Part shown: positions 44,159 to 51,880 of the stretch, piece after piece
How the letters are laid out: every line of letters starts with the position of its first letter
How positions within the stretch are numbered: position 1 is the first letter of the stretch
Source: an uncultured Lachnospiraceae bacterium
GTDB lineage: Bacteria; Bacillota; Clostridia; Lachnospirales; Lachnospiraceae
DNA length: 64,000 bases
Direction of reading: 5' to 3'
Assembly: GCA_905234245.1 (NCBI GenBank)
Contig: CAJOGN010000002.1
Span: forward strand, 62,001-126,000
The notes under the pieces: model-generated
Told to the model about the DNA's origin: nothing
Seen by the model: only the letters and a program-made list of their open reading frames with translations
The model's database searches: none
Program-made: the position numbers and the translations under genes

Positions 44159-44244
44159 GCAGATGAGGAGATTCGAACTCCTGTGCCTTTTACAGCCTAT
44201 CGCATTTCAAGTGCGCTCCCTTGCGACCTCTTGGGTACATCTGC
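44159..44244 (-). tRNA. tRNA-Ser(UGA)
   Basis: 86 nt: acceptor GCAGATG/CATCTGC, anticodon stem GCGCA/TGCG with loop CTTGAAA (anticodon TGA), a long variable arm and T arm AGGAGTTCGAATCTCCT. Normal type II structure. Confidence 0.92.
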
Positions 44245-44249
44245 TTTAA

Positions 44250-44325
44250 TGCCCACGACATGATTTGAACATGCACTGTACTCGCTCTAAACAAGTTGCC
44301 TCCTGCCTATTGGGCTACGTGGGCA
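44250..44325 (-). tRNA. tRNA with UAG anticodon (Leu by codon) but short variable loop
   Basis: 76 nt: acceptor TGCCCAC/GTGGGCA, anticodon stem ACTTG/CGAGT, loop TTTAGAG (anticodon TAG, reading CUA), T arm GCATG-TTCAAAT-CATGT. Leucine tRNAs normally have a long variable arm; here it is about five bases, so the charging identity is unclear. Confidence 0.8.
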
Positions 44326-44330
44326 TTGAG

Positions 44331-44401
44331 TCGGGGTACTTGGTAATGCTCCAAGGTAAGATGTGTATAAGACACCTATTCTACTTTTGAATTATACCCC
44401 G
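44331..44401 (-). tRNA. tRNA-Ile(UAU)-like with aberrant T loop
   Basis: 71 nt: acceptor CGGGGTA/TACCCCG, anticodon stem GGTGT/ACATC, loop CTTATAC (anticodon TAT, codon AUA), T stem CTTGG/CCAAG. The T loop is AGCATTA instead of TTCNANN, so standard tRNA finders may miss it. Confidence 0.6.
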
Positions 44402-44628
44402 TTATTTGGCTAGGTCACCACCAAACTAGCCTTTGCGATTGTCTCACTCATCTGGTTTCACTTTCGGACTTCTCGCTTTCCCACGTTAGATGCCAGAACA
44501 CCACTGGATGATGGTTTTACCCCACCTAGTAAGAAGGACACAAAGCGCACTAACTGGTGTCACATCTTACTAGGTGTTTTTCTTAGGGCTGTCCCATTTG
44601 CCTAGAGTGGTAGGGAATCACCACTAAT
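44402..44628 (-). ncRNA. Structured non-coding segment inside the tRNA cluster
   Basis: No gene. GGCTAG/CTAGCC hairpin at about 44408-44431; an 11-bp CACCTAGTAAG/CTTACTAGGTG stem with an inner GACAC/GTGTC helix around 44524-44575; and AGTGGT/ACCACT at about 44606-44625. Read on the plus strand the long stem is followed by TTTTTC, like a terminator. Orientation of any RNA is uncertain. Confidence 0.5.
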
Positions 44629-44739
44629 CGGGGCATGAATGATTTGAACATTCGTTTCTGTTTGACGAAAACAGCTGTTGCCATTCGCATATCTCACAAT
44701 GTTGTCATCATCGTTATTTTTGCGTACACTTAATGCCCC
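44629..44739 (-). ncRNA. 111-nt tRNA-like element with two anticodon-like arms
   Basis: Ends pair as acceptor GGGGCAT/ATGCCCC, and a normal T arm GAATG-TTCAAAT-CATTC follows. Between them are two 5-bp/7-nt hairpins: CGATG-ATGACAA-CATTG and CTGTT-TTCGTCA-AACAG. One would be the anticodon arm, the other an insertion or an extreme variable arm. No standard D arm is clear. Confidence 0.5.
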
Positions 44740-44752
44740 AATAGTAATCATG

Positions 44753-45520
44753 TTATTGATTACCATTATTTTGTTGTTTTATTTCTGACTTTTTATATGG
44801 AAGTTCATACGACTTGCACCATTTACGAACAGCATTGTCAGTAACATCATATTGCTTTGCTATAGTGGTAAACGGTATCGTATAAATCATCTTTTCTAAT
44901 TCGTCTTTTGATGGTCGCTCTGCTTTTCTGGTCATTTTATGCCAACAATCTATACATAATCCTGTGATACCTTCACCAGTAATGCTACAACCACAATTCG
45001 TACAATAACTATCTTCTTTGTCATCACGATGAATTAATCTATTATCGTATTTTGATTTTGAATCTAGATATTCTTTTGATTCATTGAATACATTTTCAAT
45101 CTTATAATCTTCAGCCGCATGGAACATATCATTGCCTATATTATTCTTTGGTTCTATAAGACGTAATGTAAATGACGAAGACCCGGTATCTTTAATCGGT
45201 ATAACGTATGTATTATCGTTGTAATACGTTGCGAAATAATCAACTTGGTCTTCCGTATATCCGTGCGTGACTGTTTCTTTTGTGTTTGTTGTTGCATTTC
45301 TAAGACTTAACATTAATGATGATACCACGTTCCTATCTTTTGTGTCTTTTATAAGAACAGGAGATTTACATTGTATCCGTATAAACTTGCCATTAATGTC
45401 GGCAATAAAATCATATTTAGCATCATTACCATAAGGAATACAACAAGTGTATCCAAGTTTGATAAATGAACACATACACTCTAATTCAACATAACAACCA
45501 ATAGATTGCGTATAATTCAA
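44753..45520 (-). CDS. PD-(D/E)XK homing-type endonuclease (I-Ssp6803I-like)
   Basis: 255 residues. SIGCYVELECMCSFIKLGYTCCIP, then DAKYDFIADINGKFIRIQCKS, gives the D...QxK site of the intron-associated PD-(D/E)XK family. A Cys zinc site (YCTNCGCS, LCIDCW) and a helix-turn-helix (FTTIAKQYDVTDNAVRKW) follow. The start appears to be TTG, with a distant GGAG; the true start is uncertain. Members of this family home into tRNA-gene introns, and here it abuts the tRNA cluster. Confidence 0.75.
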   Translation of the reverse strand: MNYTQSIGCYVELECMCSFIKLGYTCCIPYGNDAKYDFIADINGKFIRIQCKSPVLIKDTKDRNVVSSLMLSLRNATTNTKETVTHGYTEDQVDYFATYYNDNTYVIPIKDTGSSSFTLRLIEPKNNIGNDMFHAAEDYKIENVFNESKEYLDSKSKYDNRLIHRDDKEDSYCTNCGCSITGEGITGLCIDCWHKMTRKAERPSKDELEKMIYTIPFTTIAKQYDVTDNAVRKWCKSYELPYKKSEIKQQNNGNQ

Positions 45521-45643
45521 TAAGCACCACCACCATATCTCCTTTTAAAAAATTTAGTTGCAAATCGTGGTTAAATCTTCCGTTCTATTTATAGTTGGAA
45601 CGGATAAGCAACTTGAAGGAAGGTCAAAATGAAAGAAAACTAC

Positions 45644-46159
45644 TTAGAACACACGCTCAAACTTCGGACTCTCAAGTCCTTCTGGTGTATCAGTACAGAA
45701 AAAGGTTGCATCTACATGCCCGAAGACATCTCTTGCAATGTCTTCATAAAGCGTACTACGGTTTCCATTAATATCACCAAGGTTATCATTGAAATACTGG
45801 ACAACCTCGTTAACAAATACTACATAAGTCAGCGGGTTACTAAAGATTCCATCAATCGTATAAATGAAGGATACTACTGTGTTACCTGTAAATGCTACAC
45901 TCCAGATGTTTCTTGTCAGTTCGGTCTTCTTTTCATTGTTAGAAGGAATAACTTCAATCAGAAGTGCCACCTTACCCCACTCCTTTTTCTGAGGAAGAAG
46001 CTTCTGAAGTGCTTCTGCTTTCGCAGGATTGTCTACATAGAGTTTTATTTTCTTCTGCTCTTCAAAGAAAACAACTTTTACTTCATCGTCATACTTGAAT
46101 AACTCATTCACCTCGTTATAAAACTCATCCCAAGGTGCGGAAAGTTTTACTCTTGCCAT
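45644..46159 (-). CDS. Conserved phage protein, unknown
   Basis: 171 residues from MARVKLSAPWDEFYNEV behind AGAGGTGAG. The first half (KVVFFEEQKKIKLYVDNPAKAEAL) resembles a small alpha/beta fold. It stands alone between two RNA genes. A plus-strand frame over the same bases is its shadow. Confidence 0.65.
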   Translation of the reverse strand: MARVKLSAPWDEFYNEVNELFKYDDEVKVVFFEEQKKIKLYVDNPAKAEALQKLLPQKKEWGKVALLIEVIPSNNEKKTELTRNIWSVAFTGNTVVSFIYTIDGIFSNPLTYVVFVNEVVQYFNDNLGDINGNRSTLYEDIARDVFGHVDATFFCTDTPEGLESPKFERVF

Positions 46160-46223
46160 TGGACTCACCTCTTTGTTTATATGTAAAAGATTAATTGGTT
46201 TCAGAAGGAGCTGTTCTATTTTA

Positions 46224-46314
46224 CGTTGGAACAAGAAAGCAACAGAGTTCCAAAGGATGTTGGCGCATCCTCTGGAGTGTTACCCGTTAACTAAGTTCAT
46301 CCAGAGAGGCAACG
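46224..46314 (-). ncRNA. tRNA-Gly-like degenerate element
   Basis: CGTTG/CAACG ends could pair. TTAGTTAACGGGTAACACTC resembles a D arm, and a nine-base anticodon-type stem CCAGAGGAT/ATCCTTTGG closes an eight-base loop GCGCCAAC containing GCC. No usual T loop follows. Could be a decayed tRNA or another structured RNA. Confidence 0.35.
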
Positions 46315-46343
46315 GATAAGATAAGAATAATATTAACTTCAAG

Positions 46344-46414
46344 CAACCCCAAGGTGAGTTGCACACCTGCCTTAACAGTCAAAGTGTTATGTTCTACTGC
46401 TAAACTATGGGGCT
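46344..46414 (-). tRNA. tRNA-Gln(UUG)
   Basis: 71 nt: acceptor AGCCCCA/TGGGGTT, anticodon stem TAACA/TGTTA with loop CTTTGAC (anticodon TTG), T arm AGGTG-TGCAACT-CACCT. The T loop departs from TTC but stems are complete. Confidence 0.85.
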
Positions 46415-46553
46415 ATATGAGATGGTTTCAATCGCTAGGGACTTTGCATGACCATCTCTATTATCCCTTGCGGTACGGGCTATTCTGATGCCGCCAACAA
46501 TGCCCATTTGTCTTTTTATAGTGGATTCAGCCCCACGGAAAGAATGGAGGAAA
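46415..46553. other. Non-coding leader upstream of tRNA-Gln
   Basis: Holds an 8-bp inverted repeat GAGATGGT/ACCATCTC (46419-46426 and 46451-46458) just upstream of tRNA-Gln. No supported gene; frames on both strands lack ribosome sites. Confidence 0.4.
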
Positions 46554-46718
46554 CTATGCAAAGGGATTTCCGTGTTCGTCACTATTCATTCGCCAAAATT
46601 CCATTGCGATGATTGCCCACACAAGGAAGAAAGTAGCATGAACAAAATCGCCGTGGAATACATGGTAGAAAGAAGCTATCATTTCTACTACAATCCAGAA
46701 GATAAATAACCATTTCAT
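46554..46718 (-). CDS. Small membrane protein
   Basis: 54 residues, MKWLFIFWIVVEMIASFYHV, then VHATFFLVWAIIAMEFWRMN: two hydrophobic segments and a charged end. GGAGATTAAAGT precedes the ATG, which overlaps the stop of the upstream gene. Below the size usually called, but the membrane pattern and ribosome site support it. Confidence 0.6.
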   Translation of the reverse strand: MKWLFIFWIVVEMIASFYHVFHGDFVHATFFLVWAIIAMEFWRMNSDEHGNPFA

Positions 46719-47011
46719 ACTTTAATCTCCTTTTGCCATAAACTATCAATCAAAATGGCATCTGGCGTTTCATTTGCCTCTTGAAGCCAATCACCTATCT
46801 GAACCTTGCCGCAGATGGAACAATACTTTCCATTCCAGAAAGACCATCTCATCCGTCCAAAAGCATCAGATGGACACTTGAAAGTGCAGTCTATGTACTG
46901 GTGTTTATGCTTCGCTTTTTTTGTCTTAATTTGATTTCCCTTGGAAAGTTTCCTATGTCTATCCTTGGGCATATCATAATCTTCATATTCGGTATACTCT
47001 TCGTACATCAT
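46715..47011 (-). CDS. Small Cys-containing protein, unknown
   Basis: About 98 residues from MMYEEYTEYED; an earlier start at 47092 would place coding sequence in the promoter. The C half has CTFKCPS and YCSICGK, a zinc-ribbon-like pair. The start is uncertain because the ribosome site AGGAGAAG is rather distant. Confidence 0.55.
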   Translation of the reverse strand: MMYEEYTEYEDYDMPKDRHRKLSKGNQIKTKKAKHKHQYIDCTFKCPSDAFGRMRWSFWNGKYCSICGKVQIGDWLQEANETPDAILIDSLWQKEIKV

Positions 47012-47041
47012 ATTTATTTTGTGTTTATCTTCTCCTAAGAT

Positions 47042-47070
47042 ATACGCCTTATGATATACACAAGGCGTAT
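47042..47070 (-). promoter_or_regulatory. Leader hairpin
   Basis: ATACGCCTT/AAGGCGTAT, nine bp, between the promoter at 47091 and the 47011 start; possible attenuator or mRNA stabiliser. Confidence 0.45.
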
Positions 47071-47090
47071 TTGTTTCCCTTGTACTATAC

Positions 47091-47119
47091 ATTATACTAC
47101 AAAAGGATTAATTTGTCAA
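47091..47119 (-). promoter_or_regulatory. Consensus promoter of the 47011 gene
   Basis: TTGACA, 17 bp, TATAAT. The last eight spacer bases CTTTTGTAG are shared with the promoter at 47491. Confidence 0.85.
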
Positions 47120-47127
47120 GCACTTTA

Positions 47128-47460
47128 TTAATTTTCTGTATATTCGTCAATAAATTCTCCAAGAACATCTAATTCTTCAGACTCTACAGCCTCCCAGAAA
47201 GCCTTGGACGGGTTTTCAATTGTGTACTGCAACTCATTTCCTACGAACACTCCAACCACCGGGATAACCTTAATGTTCTCAAGCTGACCAGTGAAGAAGT
47301 ATTTGGTAATTACAGCAACATAATCTTCCTTGTCCTCGTCTACATCTTCCCAGAAAATGTTCACTCTATACCGCTCTGAAGAATTATCATACTTCTCATA
47401 CAACGGCTTCACTGCCTCATCGAACTTTTTCTTTACAATAGTTGAATTCGGAAATCTCAT
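47128..47460 (-). CDS. Small acidic protein, unknown
   Basis: 110 residues from MRFPNSTIVKKKF; behind AGGTGGTAGC. Alternating strands (YRVNIFWEDVDEDKEDYVAVI) and an acidic C-terminal helix. Own promoter at 47491. Confidence 0.6.
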   Translation of the reverse strand: MRFPNSTIVKKKFDEAVKPLYEKYDNSSERYRVNIFWEDVDEDKEDYVAVITKYFFTGQLENIKVIPVVGVFVGNELQYTIENPSKAFWEAVESEELDVLGEFIDEYTEN

Positions 47461-47490
47461 AGCTACCACCTTTCTTAAATCTCTTACCCA

Positions 47491-47519
47491 ATTATACTAC
47501 AAAAGCATCAAAAAGTCAA
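47491..47519 (-). promoter_or_regulatory. Promoter of the 47460 gene
   Basis: TTGACT (47514-47519), 17 bp, TATAAT (47491-47496). Confidence 0.85.
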
Positions 47520-47548
47520 GCATTATTTTCTAGTCTTCACAAAATAAT

Positions 47549-47803
47549 TTACATCATCAATTCAATTGTCGTTCCATCCGACTTGATGATATAAGTATTC
47601 GCATCGTAATCATACTCATATTCATCTACACGGAACTGGAAAAGATTATCATTCTCATCTTCCAAGAAGTAAAAGTCATCCTGTATATAGAATTCAAGCA
47701 CCTTCATGGAGAAATCTAAACTAAAATTATCAGCTTCAACCGAAATACTAATAGTATCATTGAGCATTGCCTTTTCCCGGAGGGTCTCATTAAAATTATT
47801 CAT
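47549..47803 (-). CDS. Small acidic protein, unknown
   Basis: 84 residues, mostly acidic and aromatic beta pattern (FYIQDDFYFLEDENDNLFQF). GGAGATGAAAAATAG precedes the ATG. Own promoter. Acidic DNA-mimic-type host-takeover proteins look like this, but there is no direct evidence. Confidence 0.55.
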   Translation of the reverse strand: MNNFNETLREKAMLNDTISISVEADNFSLDFSMKVLEFYIQDDFYFLEDENDNLFQFRVDEYEYDYDANTYIIKSDGTTIELMM

Positions 47804-47840
47804 CTATTTTTCATCTCCTTTTCTCAACTTGGTAAGATGG

Positions 47841-47869
47841 ATTATACCACAACGATATTCAATTTTCAA
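47841..47869 (-). promoter_or_regulatory. Promoter of the 47803 gene
   Basis: TTGAAA (47864-47869), 17 bp, TATAAT (47841-47846). Confidence 0.8.
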
Positions 47870-47948
47870 TAGAAAAATAAACATTTGTTCTTTTCAGTTT
47901 TCTTACGAATTTATTTTATTGTTTTACATACAAATGGGCATTTGCCCA

Positions 47949-48851
47949 TTAGACTAAGAAGTCTTTATATGTTTCATAGAATTTATACATCTTCATGTAT
48001 CTGTATTCTATTTCTTCTTTATGGTTTTCTATATACGTTTTAGCGTTCACCCCTTCCTCTTTCGCATTTCTGTTGATGTAATCAATTGCCCCTGAAATTC
48101 GGATGGCATTCATAGACACTACGCCCAGAATTCCCAAATAATCAAATAATCTTTTAGATCTCATGAAGATTCGATGCCACTTATTCTGGTCTGTGTTGGA
48201 CATTGCTCTAGCGACCTGACGCATTATCTCATCTCCTGAGACAAGTGGGGAAACTGCTTCAGTCCCATAATAGATCCACTGATTCTCCTCATGACTGGCA
48301 TAAGCATAACCAATCAATTTGTCAGAAAATTCAAGCGTTCTCCCTGATGCTAAATGAATCTTATTTCCGTCCACATCCTGAATTTTTGTATCAGTAAAAT
48401 CAACGTATCGATTTCCTTTGATACCTTCAAATAGCCCAAGAAGTAAAAATCTATCTGCCGCATTCCATGCCTGATTACACCAGTCAATGACAGTTTCCCG
48501 ACTAATTACTCTAGATTTCATTGCAGAAACATTAACACAGTCAATCGTCATTTCCCTTGTGATCAGCAGATAATGATTCTGTGAATCGGTAACTAATCCT
48601 TCATTGATGCACCAATCAGTATAATCAGCATATAGTTTATTAGTTATATAGACAGTATTCGGTGAATAAAAATTCATGCCTTTATACATATCCAAAATTT
48701 CACTTACGGTAAAATTGCATAAGTCTTTATTGAAAAGCTTCTCATAAGGTTCTGCATTATCCATCTTATTTCCATAGTAGTTTTTAGATGAGATAGTGTT
48801 TCCCTCTTTCACATCAATCCATCTCTGTTTTACATCTGCGTTGTACATCAA
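47949..48851 (-). CDS. MrpR/YopR-like phage lytic repressor
   Basis: 300 residues. The opening MYNADVKQRWI, then YEKLFNKDLCNFTVSEILDM and TKLYADYTDWCINEGLV, resembles the SPbeta master repressor, which has a tyrosine-recombinase-derived fold without catalysis. VNAMRISGAIDYINR-type C-terminal helices follow. If correct, it holds the lysogenic state by binding repeated operators. It is cotranscribed behind the DGQHR gene. Similarity is by eye and moderate. Confidence 0.55.
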   Translation of the reverse strand: MMYNADVKQRWIDVKEGNTISSKNYYGNKMDNAEPYEKLFNKDLCNFTVSEILDMYKGMNFYSPNTVYITNKLYADYTDWCINEGLVTDSQNHYLLITREMTIDCVNVSAMKSRVISRETVIDWCNQAWNAADRFLLLGLFEGIKGNRYVDFTDTKIQDVDGNKIHLASGRTLEFSDKLIGYAYASHEENQWIYYGTEAVSPLVSGDEIMRQVARAMSNTDQNKWHRIFMRSKRLFDYLGILGVVSMNAIRISGAIDYINRNAKEEGVNAKTYIENHKEEIEYRYMKMYKFYETYKDFLV

Positions 48852-48852
48852 A

Positions 48853-50091
48853 TCACTTCCCCTCTATTGCAGAAATCACTTTGTCAATTCTAGGTTTATT
48901 AATCCCGGCTACCAGTTTCTGTCTGAATGCTTTGTCTTCGGCAATCTTATCTTTTGCCCGGAGATATCCGTCTTTAATTTTTGATAGGTCATTATTAATA
49001 TAACAAGATGTGACAAGTGCTATTATATCAGTCCTAGATAATGCTTCACTGAATATCTTGTCATCATTATCAGATACATAGTTTAACTTGTTGAAAAGGT
49101 CATTAGTAACTGCATTGATTAACTTACGCTCATCTTCCTTCTTAACACCTTTAAAGTAGAGAAATCTAACTACGTTAACAAAGTCCTGTAAAGCTATCTT
49201 ACCGCCATTACGATTCAGTTCACCGTGAAGATTAAACATTGGATTTCTGTTTAGCTTCTCTGCTACAATATTCTCAGGAGCAGATACATTAAGAGATTCA
49301 GAATCAAGCTTCTTCATCTTGGTCTTCTGATCCTGTTGCCAGATAAACTGTTTCGCTTTGATTTCATCATACTGAACAATGCGTAACTCCATCGGATAGT
49401 TGAAATCTGGATTTGCATCCTTTTCCATACACATTGCTGTATAGCGATGGAAACCATCAATAATATCAAAGTGATCCAGACTCTCTATGACGATTTCCCT
49501 TTTCTCAGCGTTGTACCAAAATTCTGTATCGTCAGGCATATTCAGAGAAATAGTATCCGGGATATAAGTCTCATTATCATATGCTGTCTTAATCTCCTGT
49601 ACAGCAGTCCTATTAAGCATAATACGATAAGATTCCTGCCCATTTTTTACAATGCGCTGTAATGTGCGCTGAGTATTTGTATTATAATAAATCTTCTGTG
49701 CCTCTCTAAGTTTCATCAAGAAGTCACAATCACAAGTTCCGATCCACTGGTCATCTGTTATCTGAACAGCCGGGATAGTAATTGGAAATTTAAACTTATC
49801 TCTCTGAATTGTTTCGCTTGAAAACGTACTGATCTCTTTATCTGTAAACCAATCTTCTAACTTAATACGGTTATCTATCTGCGCCAGAGCATCCGCAACA
49901 CAGAAGCAGACATAAACATTTTCAGTAGTAAGAGGAGACTTCTGCGTAATCAGGTCTGCCGCCTCGCTCAGTCTGAAATTATATTTGTCCATCATATACT
50001 TCTGCATTTTTTCAACTGCGTCTTTATTTAATGCGTATAAATCTAATCTTTTCCCCATGTAGGAAATAAACTCATCTTTACTCTTAATCAT
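48853..50091 (-). CDS. DGQHR/ParB-like protein
   Basis: 412 residues. DHFDIIDGFHRYTAMCM is a DGxHR motif of ParB/DndB-like domains that bind nucleotides or DNA ends. The C-terminal half is helical with LYFKGVKKEDERKLINAV. GGAGGTGTTGAC precedes the ATG. Neighbouring the MrpR-like gene and the second recombinase, it may act in maintenance or regulation of the prophage. Confidence 0.6.
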   Translation of the reverse strand: MIKSKDEFISYMGKRLDLYALNKDAVEKMQKYMMDKYNFRLSEAADLITQKSPLTTENVYVCFCVADALAQIDNRIKLEDWFTDKEISTFSSETIQRDKFKFPITIPAVQITDDQWIGTCDCDFLMKLREAQKIYYNTNTQRTLQRIVKNGQESYRIMLNRTAVQEIKTAYDNETYIPDTISLNMPDDTEFWYNAEKREIVIESLDHFDIIDGFHRYTAMCMEKDANPDFNYPMELRIVQYDEIKAKQFIWQQDQKTKMKKLDSESLNVSAPENIVAEKLNRNPMFNLHGELNRNGGKIALQDFVNVVRFLYFKGVKKEDERKLINAVTNDLFNKLNYVSDNDDKIFSEALSRTDIIALVTSCYINNDLSKIKDGYLRAKDKIAEDKAFRQKLVAGINKPRIDKVISAIEGK

Positions 50092-50111
50092 GTCAACACC
50101 TCCTCTGTGTT

Positions 50112-50140
50112 AATATAGCATTTTAATTTATTTTATGCAA
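50112..50140 (-). promoter_or_regulatory. Promoter of the DGQHR and MrpR-like genes
   Basis: TTGCAT, 17 bp (AAAATAAATTAAAATGC), TATATT; preceded by CAAAAGTA, part of the AAAGTAYTTG motif shared by other promoters. Confidence 0.75.
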
Positions 50141-50166
50141 TACTTTTGGGAAAAATGAGATGGTGT

Positions 50167-51141
50167 TTAGAACACCACCCCATTAATCATATTAGCCGCA
50201 TCCTTACGAATCTGGTTCTCTTTACCTCTGATATATCTCTTCGTAACCTCGACTCCGGCATGTCCCATCGCCTTTGATACAAAGTAGATATCATGAGTTT
50301 TCTCATAAAGGGCAGTTCCGTAAGAGGCTCTCAGCTTGTGAGGGCTGATTGACTTACCCTCAATGTCAGCACCATACTTTTTAACACAAGCGTAAATGCT
50401 CCCGGCAGTCATCCTAGTGCCTCTGTTAGAGAGGAACAATGCTCTCTCGCTTGGGCTGTTGGCATTTCTCTTCTCAAGCCATGCTTTGATGTAAGGAACA
50501 ACATTCTCTGCAATGTCGTACTCCTGAATCTTATCGCCTTTATCAACTACCGTGATGGTATTGTTCTCAAAGTCGATATCGTCTACATCAAGTTTGTAGA
50601 GTGCCGCTCTTCTCAGCCCGGTGGTTAATGCGATAAGGACTAAGCACATATCCCGCTCGACCCAGTCTTTCTGCTTGGCTTTTGCTAACTCGTTGCCGCA
50701 ACCATTTTTGACATTGTTCAGGAAGACTTTAATTTCTTCCTCTGTGAGATAGCCTCTCTCACGCTTAGAAACAGTCTCTCTGGACTCTCTAAACTTAGGT
50801 CTTCTCACATACTCCATCAGGTTTTTGTCTGCTTTGCCAGAGGCGTACATAAAGCTTGCAAAGTGACTGAGTGCGTGATAAGTAAGAACCTGAGTCCCGG
50901 AAACGGTATCTCTCTTACTCACCATGAAGTTATCGTAGTCCTCCATAGTAAGCTTCTCAGGAGACTTCCCGGTGAAGCTGAGAAATTCATTAACAAGGTT
51001 TACATAATTGAGAACCGTGTTCTCAGCAAGAGCATTCATATGATTGCTGAAGGAGCGAAGGTAAGAACCATAGTTGCTGTTCTTAATTCTTACATCAATC
51101 TTCTCTCTCACTCTGTTCTCATAAGTATCATATCCGTTCAT
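50167..51141 (-). CDS. Tyrosine recombinase (XerD-like)
   Basis: 324 residues from MNGYDTYENR, chosen because AAGGAGG lies five bases upstream. A core-binding domain (TVLNYVNLVNEFLSF) precedes the catalytic residues Arg in TTGLRRAALYKL, His/Arg in SPHKLRASYG, His in MGHAGVEVTKRY with the Tyr. It is the second recombinase of the window, far from attP. It may resolve multimers or act as an SPbeta YopP-like regulator-recombinase. Confidence 0.85.
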   Translation of the reverse strand: MNGYDTYENRVREKIDVRIKNSNYGSYLRSFSNHMNALAENTVLNYVNLVNEFLSFTGKSPEKLTMEDYDNFMVSKRDTVSGTQVLTYHALSHFASFMYASGKADKNLMEYVRRPKFRESRETVSKRERGYLTEEEIKVFLNNVKNGCGNELAKAKQKDWVERDMCLVLIALTTGLRRAALYKLDVDDIDFENNTITVVDKGDKIQEYDIAENVVPYIKAWLEKRNANSPSERALFLSNRGTRMTAGSIYACVKKYGADIEGKSISPHKLRASYGTALYEKTHDIYFVSKAMGHAGVEVTKRYIRGKENQIRKDAANMINGVVF

Positions 51142-51442
51142 ATTGTCCTCCTTCATGACTTGTGTATCTGCTGAACCATGTTCCAATCGGTTTTCTCTTA
51201 CAGGAATCCACATCTATTTCAAAGTTTACATGTGAATTCCGATAATAAATTGTCTTCTCACCTCTGAGTCTTGCCCTTCTGACTTCCTCAAGCATCTCTG
51301 CTCTGGTGACATTGTAGACAATTCTGTTCTTCATATCCTTATAAACAATGTCCCAAGTTCCCATTTCGCTAGTAAGGAAAACTTCCTTGCCGTTTATATA
51401 CCTCTTACCATATTTACCTACTGTTAATCCGGGTACGTTCAA
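51128..51442 (-). CDS. Small protein, unknown (TTG start)
   Basis: 104 residues from a TTG seven bases after AGAGGTGATGA. VGKYGKRYINGKEVFL then MGTWDIVYKDMKNRIVYNV and a helical AEMLEEVRRARLRG. It overlaps the recombinase start slightly. The opening reads like a short beta hairpin repeated in phage early proteins. Confidence 0.6.
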   Translation of the reverse strand: MNVPGLTVGKYGKRYINGKEVFLTSEMGTWDIVYKDMKNRIVYNVTRAEMLEEVRRARLRGEKTIYYRNSHVNFEIDVDSCKRKPIGTWFSRYTSHEGGQYERI

Positions 51443-51489
51443 TTCATCACCTCTCTGTTGTTGTTTATTTTGTGTTCCTCTGTATCTAC

Positions 51490-51518
51490 ACTATAAGCCA
51501 TATAGGAATATTTGTCAA
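51490..51518 (-). promoter_or_regulatory. Promoter of the 51442 gene and recombinase
   Basis: TTGACA (51513-51518), 17 bp, TATAGT (51490-51495). Confidence 0.85.
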
Positions 51519-51555
51519 GAGGAAATTGAATTTTATTTTAGATTTTTTTGAGACT

Positions 51556-51600
51556 AAAAAAAGAGCGACTAATGAAACCATAAAAATTTCAAAATCGCTC
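51556..51600 (-). terminator. Intrinsic terminator next to the origin region
   Basis: GAGCGA/TCGCTC stem with inner TGAAA/TTTCA pairing, then seven T on the minus strand. Confidence 0.7.
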
Positions 51601-51653
51601 CTCCGGGATCTTAATTTTTTATTCTAACACTTCATGCAGATGGATTTTCAAAG

Positions 51654-51731
51654 TGACAAAAATTGTCACGCATTTGACAAAAATTGTCACCGAAGTGACA
51701 AAAATTGTCACCAAAATGACAAAAATTGTCA
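51654..51731. repeat. Four iterons, TGACAAAAATTGTCA, at exact 21-bp intervals
   Basis: Copies start at 51654, 51675, 51696 and 51717, each a 15-bp near-palindrome (TGACAA-AAA-TTGTCA). The 21-bp period keeps them on one face of the helix. Either initiator iterons of an origin or a multi-site operator. Confidence 0.9.
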
Positions 51732-51880
51732 TTTGAGATCCCATTCATCCCCAAGAATGACAGGGCGAGTAGGGTGCGCTATTATATAGTATTATATATA
51801 TATTATATAATTATTATATAGTAAACGCTTCGCTAACGCTACGCTTGGCTACTCGCTTCGCTTCGCCTACGGCGAAGGGG
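51732..51880. other. Candidate replication origin: AT-rich unwinding region and CGCT-rich repeats
   Basis: Bases 51781-51820 are 39 of 40 A/T, followed by a run of CGCTT/CGCTA units (51825-51870). Together with the iterons on one side and a small winged-helix gene on the other, this copies the layout of iteron plasmid origins. No gene is present. Confidence 0.6.

Noticed and set aside
44402-44628. Group I intron in a tRNA gene
   Set aside because: No R/S (GACTA/TAGTC) core pair is present, although the PD-(D/E)XK neighbour made this worth testing.
45629-46102. Long plus-strand frame (157 codons)
   Set aside because: It lies antisense to the well-supported 45644-46159 gene and all neighbours are on the minus strand; no Shine-Dalgarno at a good distance.
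51654-51731. Four evenly spaced repeats as a CRISPR array
   Set aside because: Repeat 15 bp and spacers 6 bp; far too short, spacers similar in base content, no cas genes.
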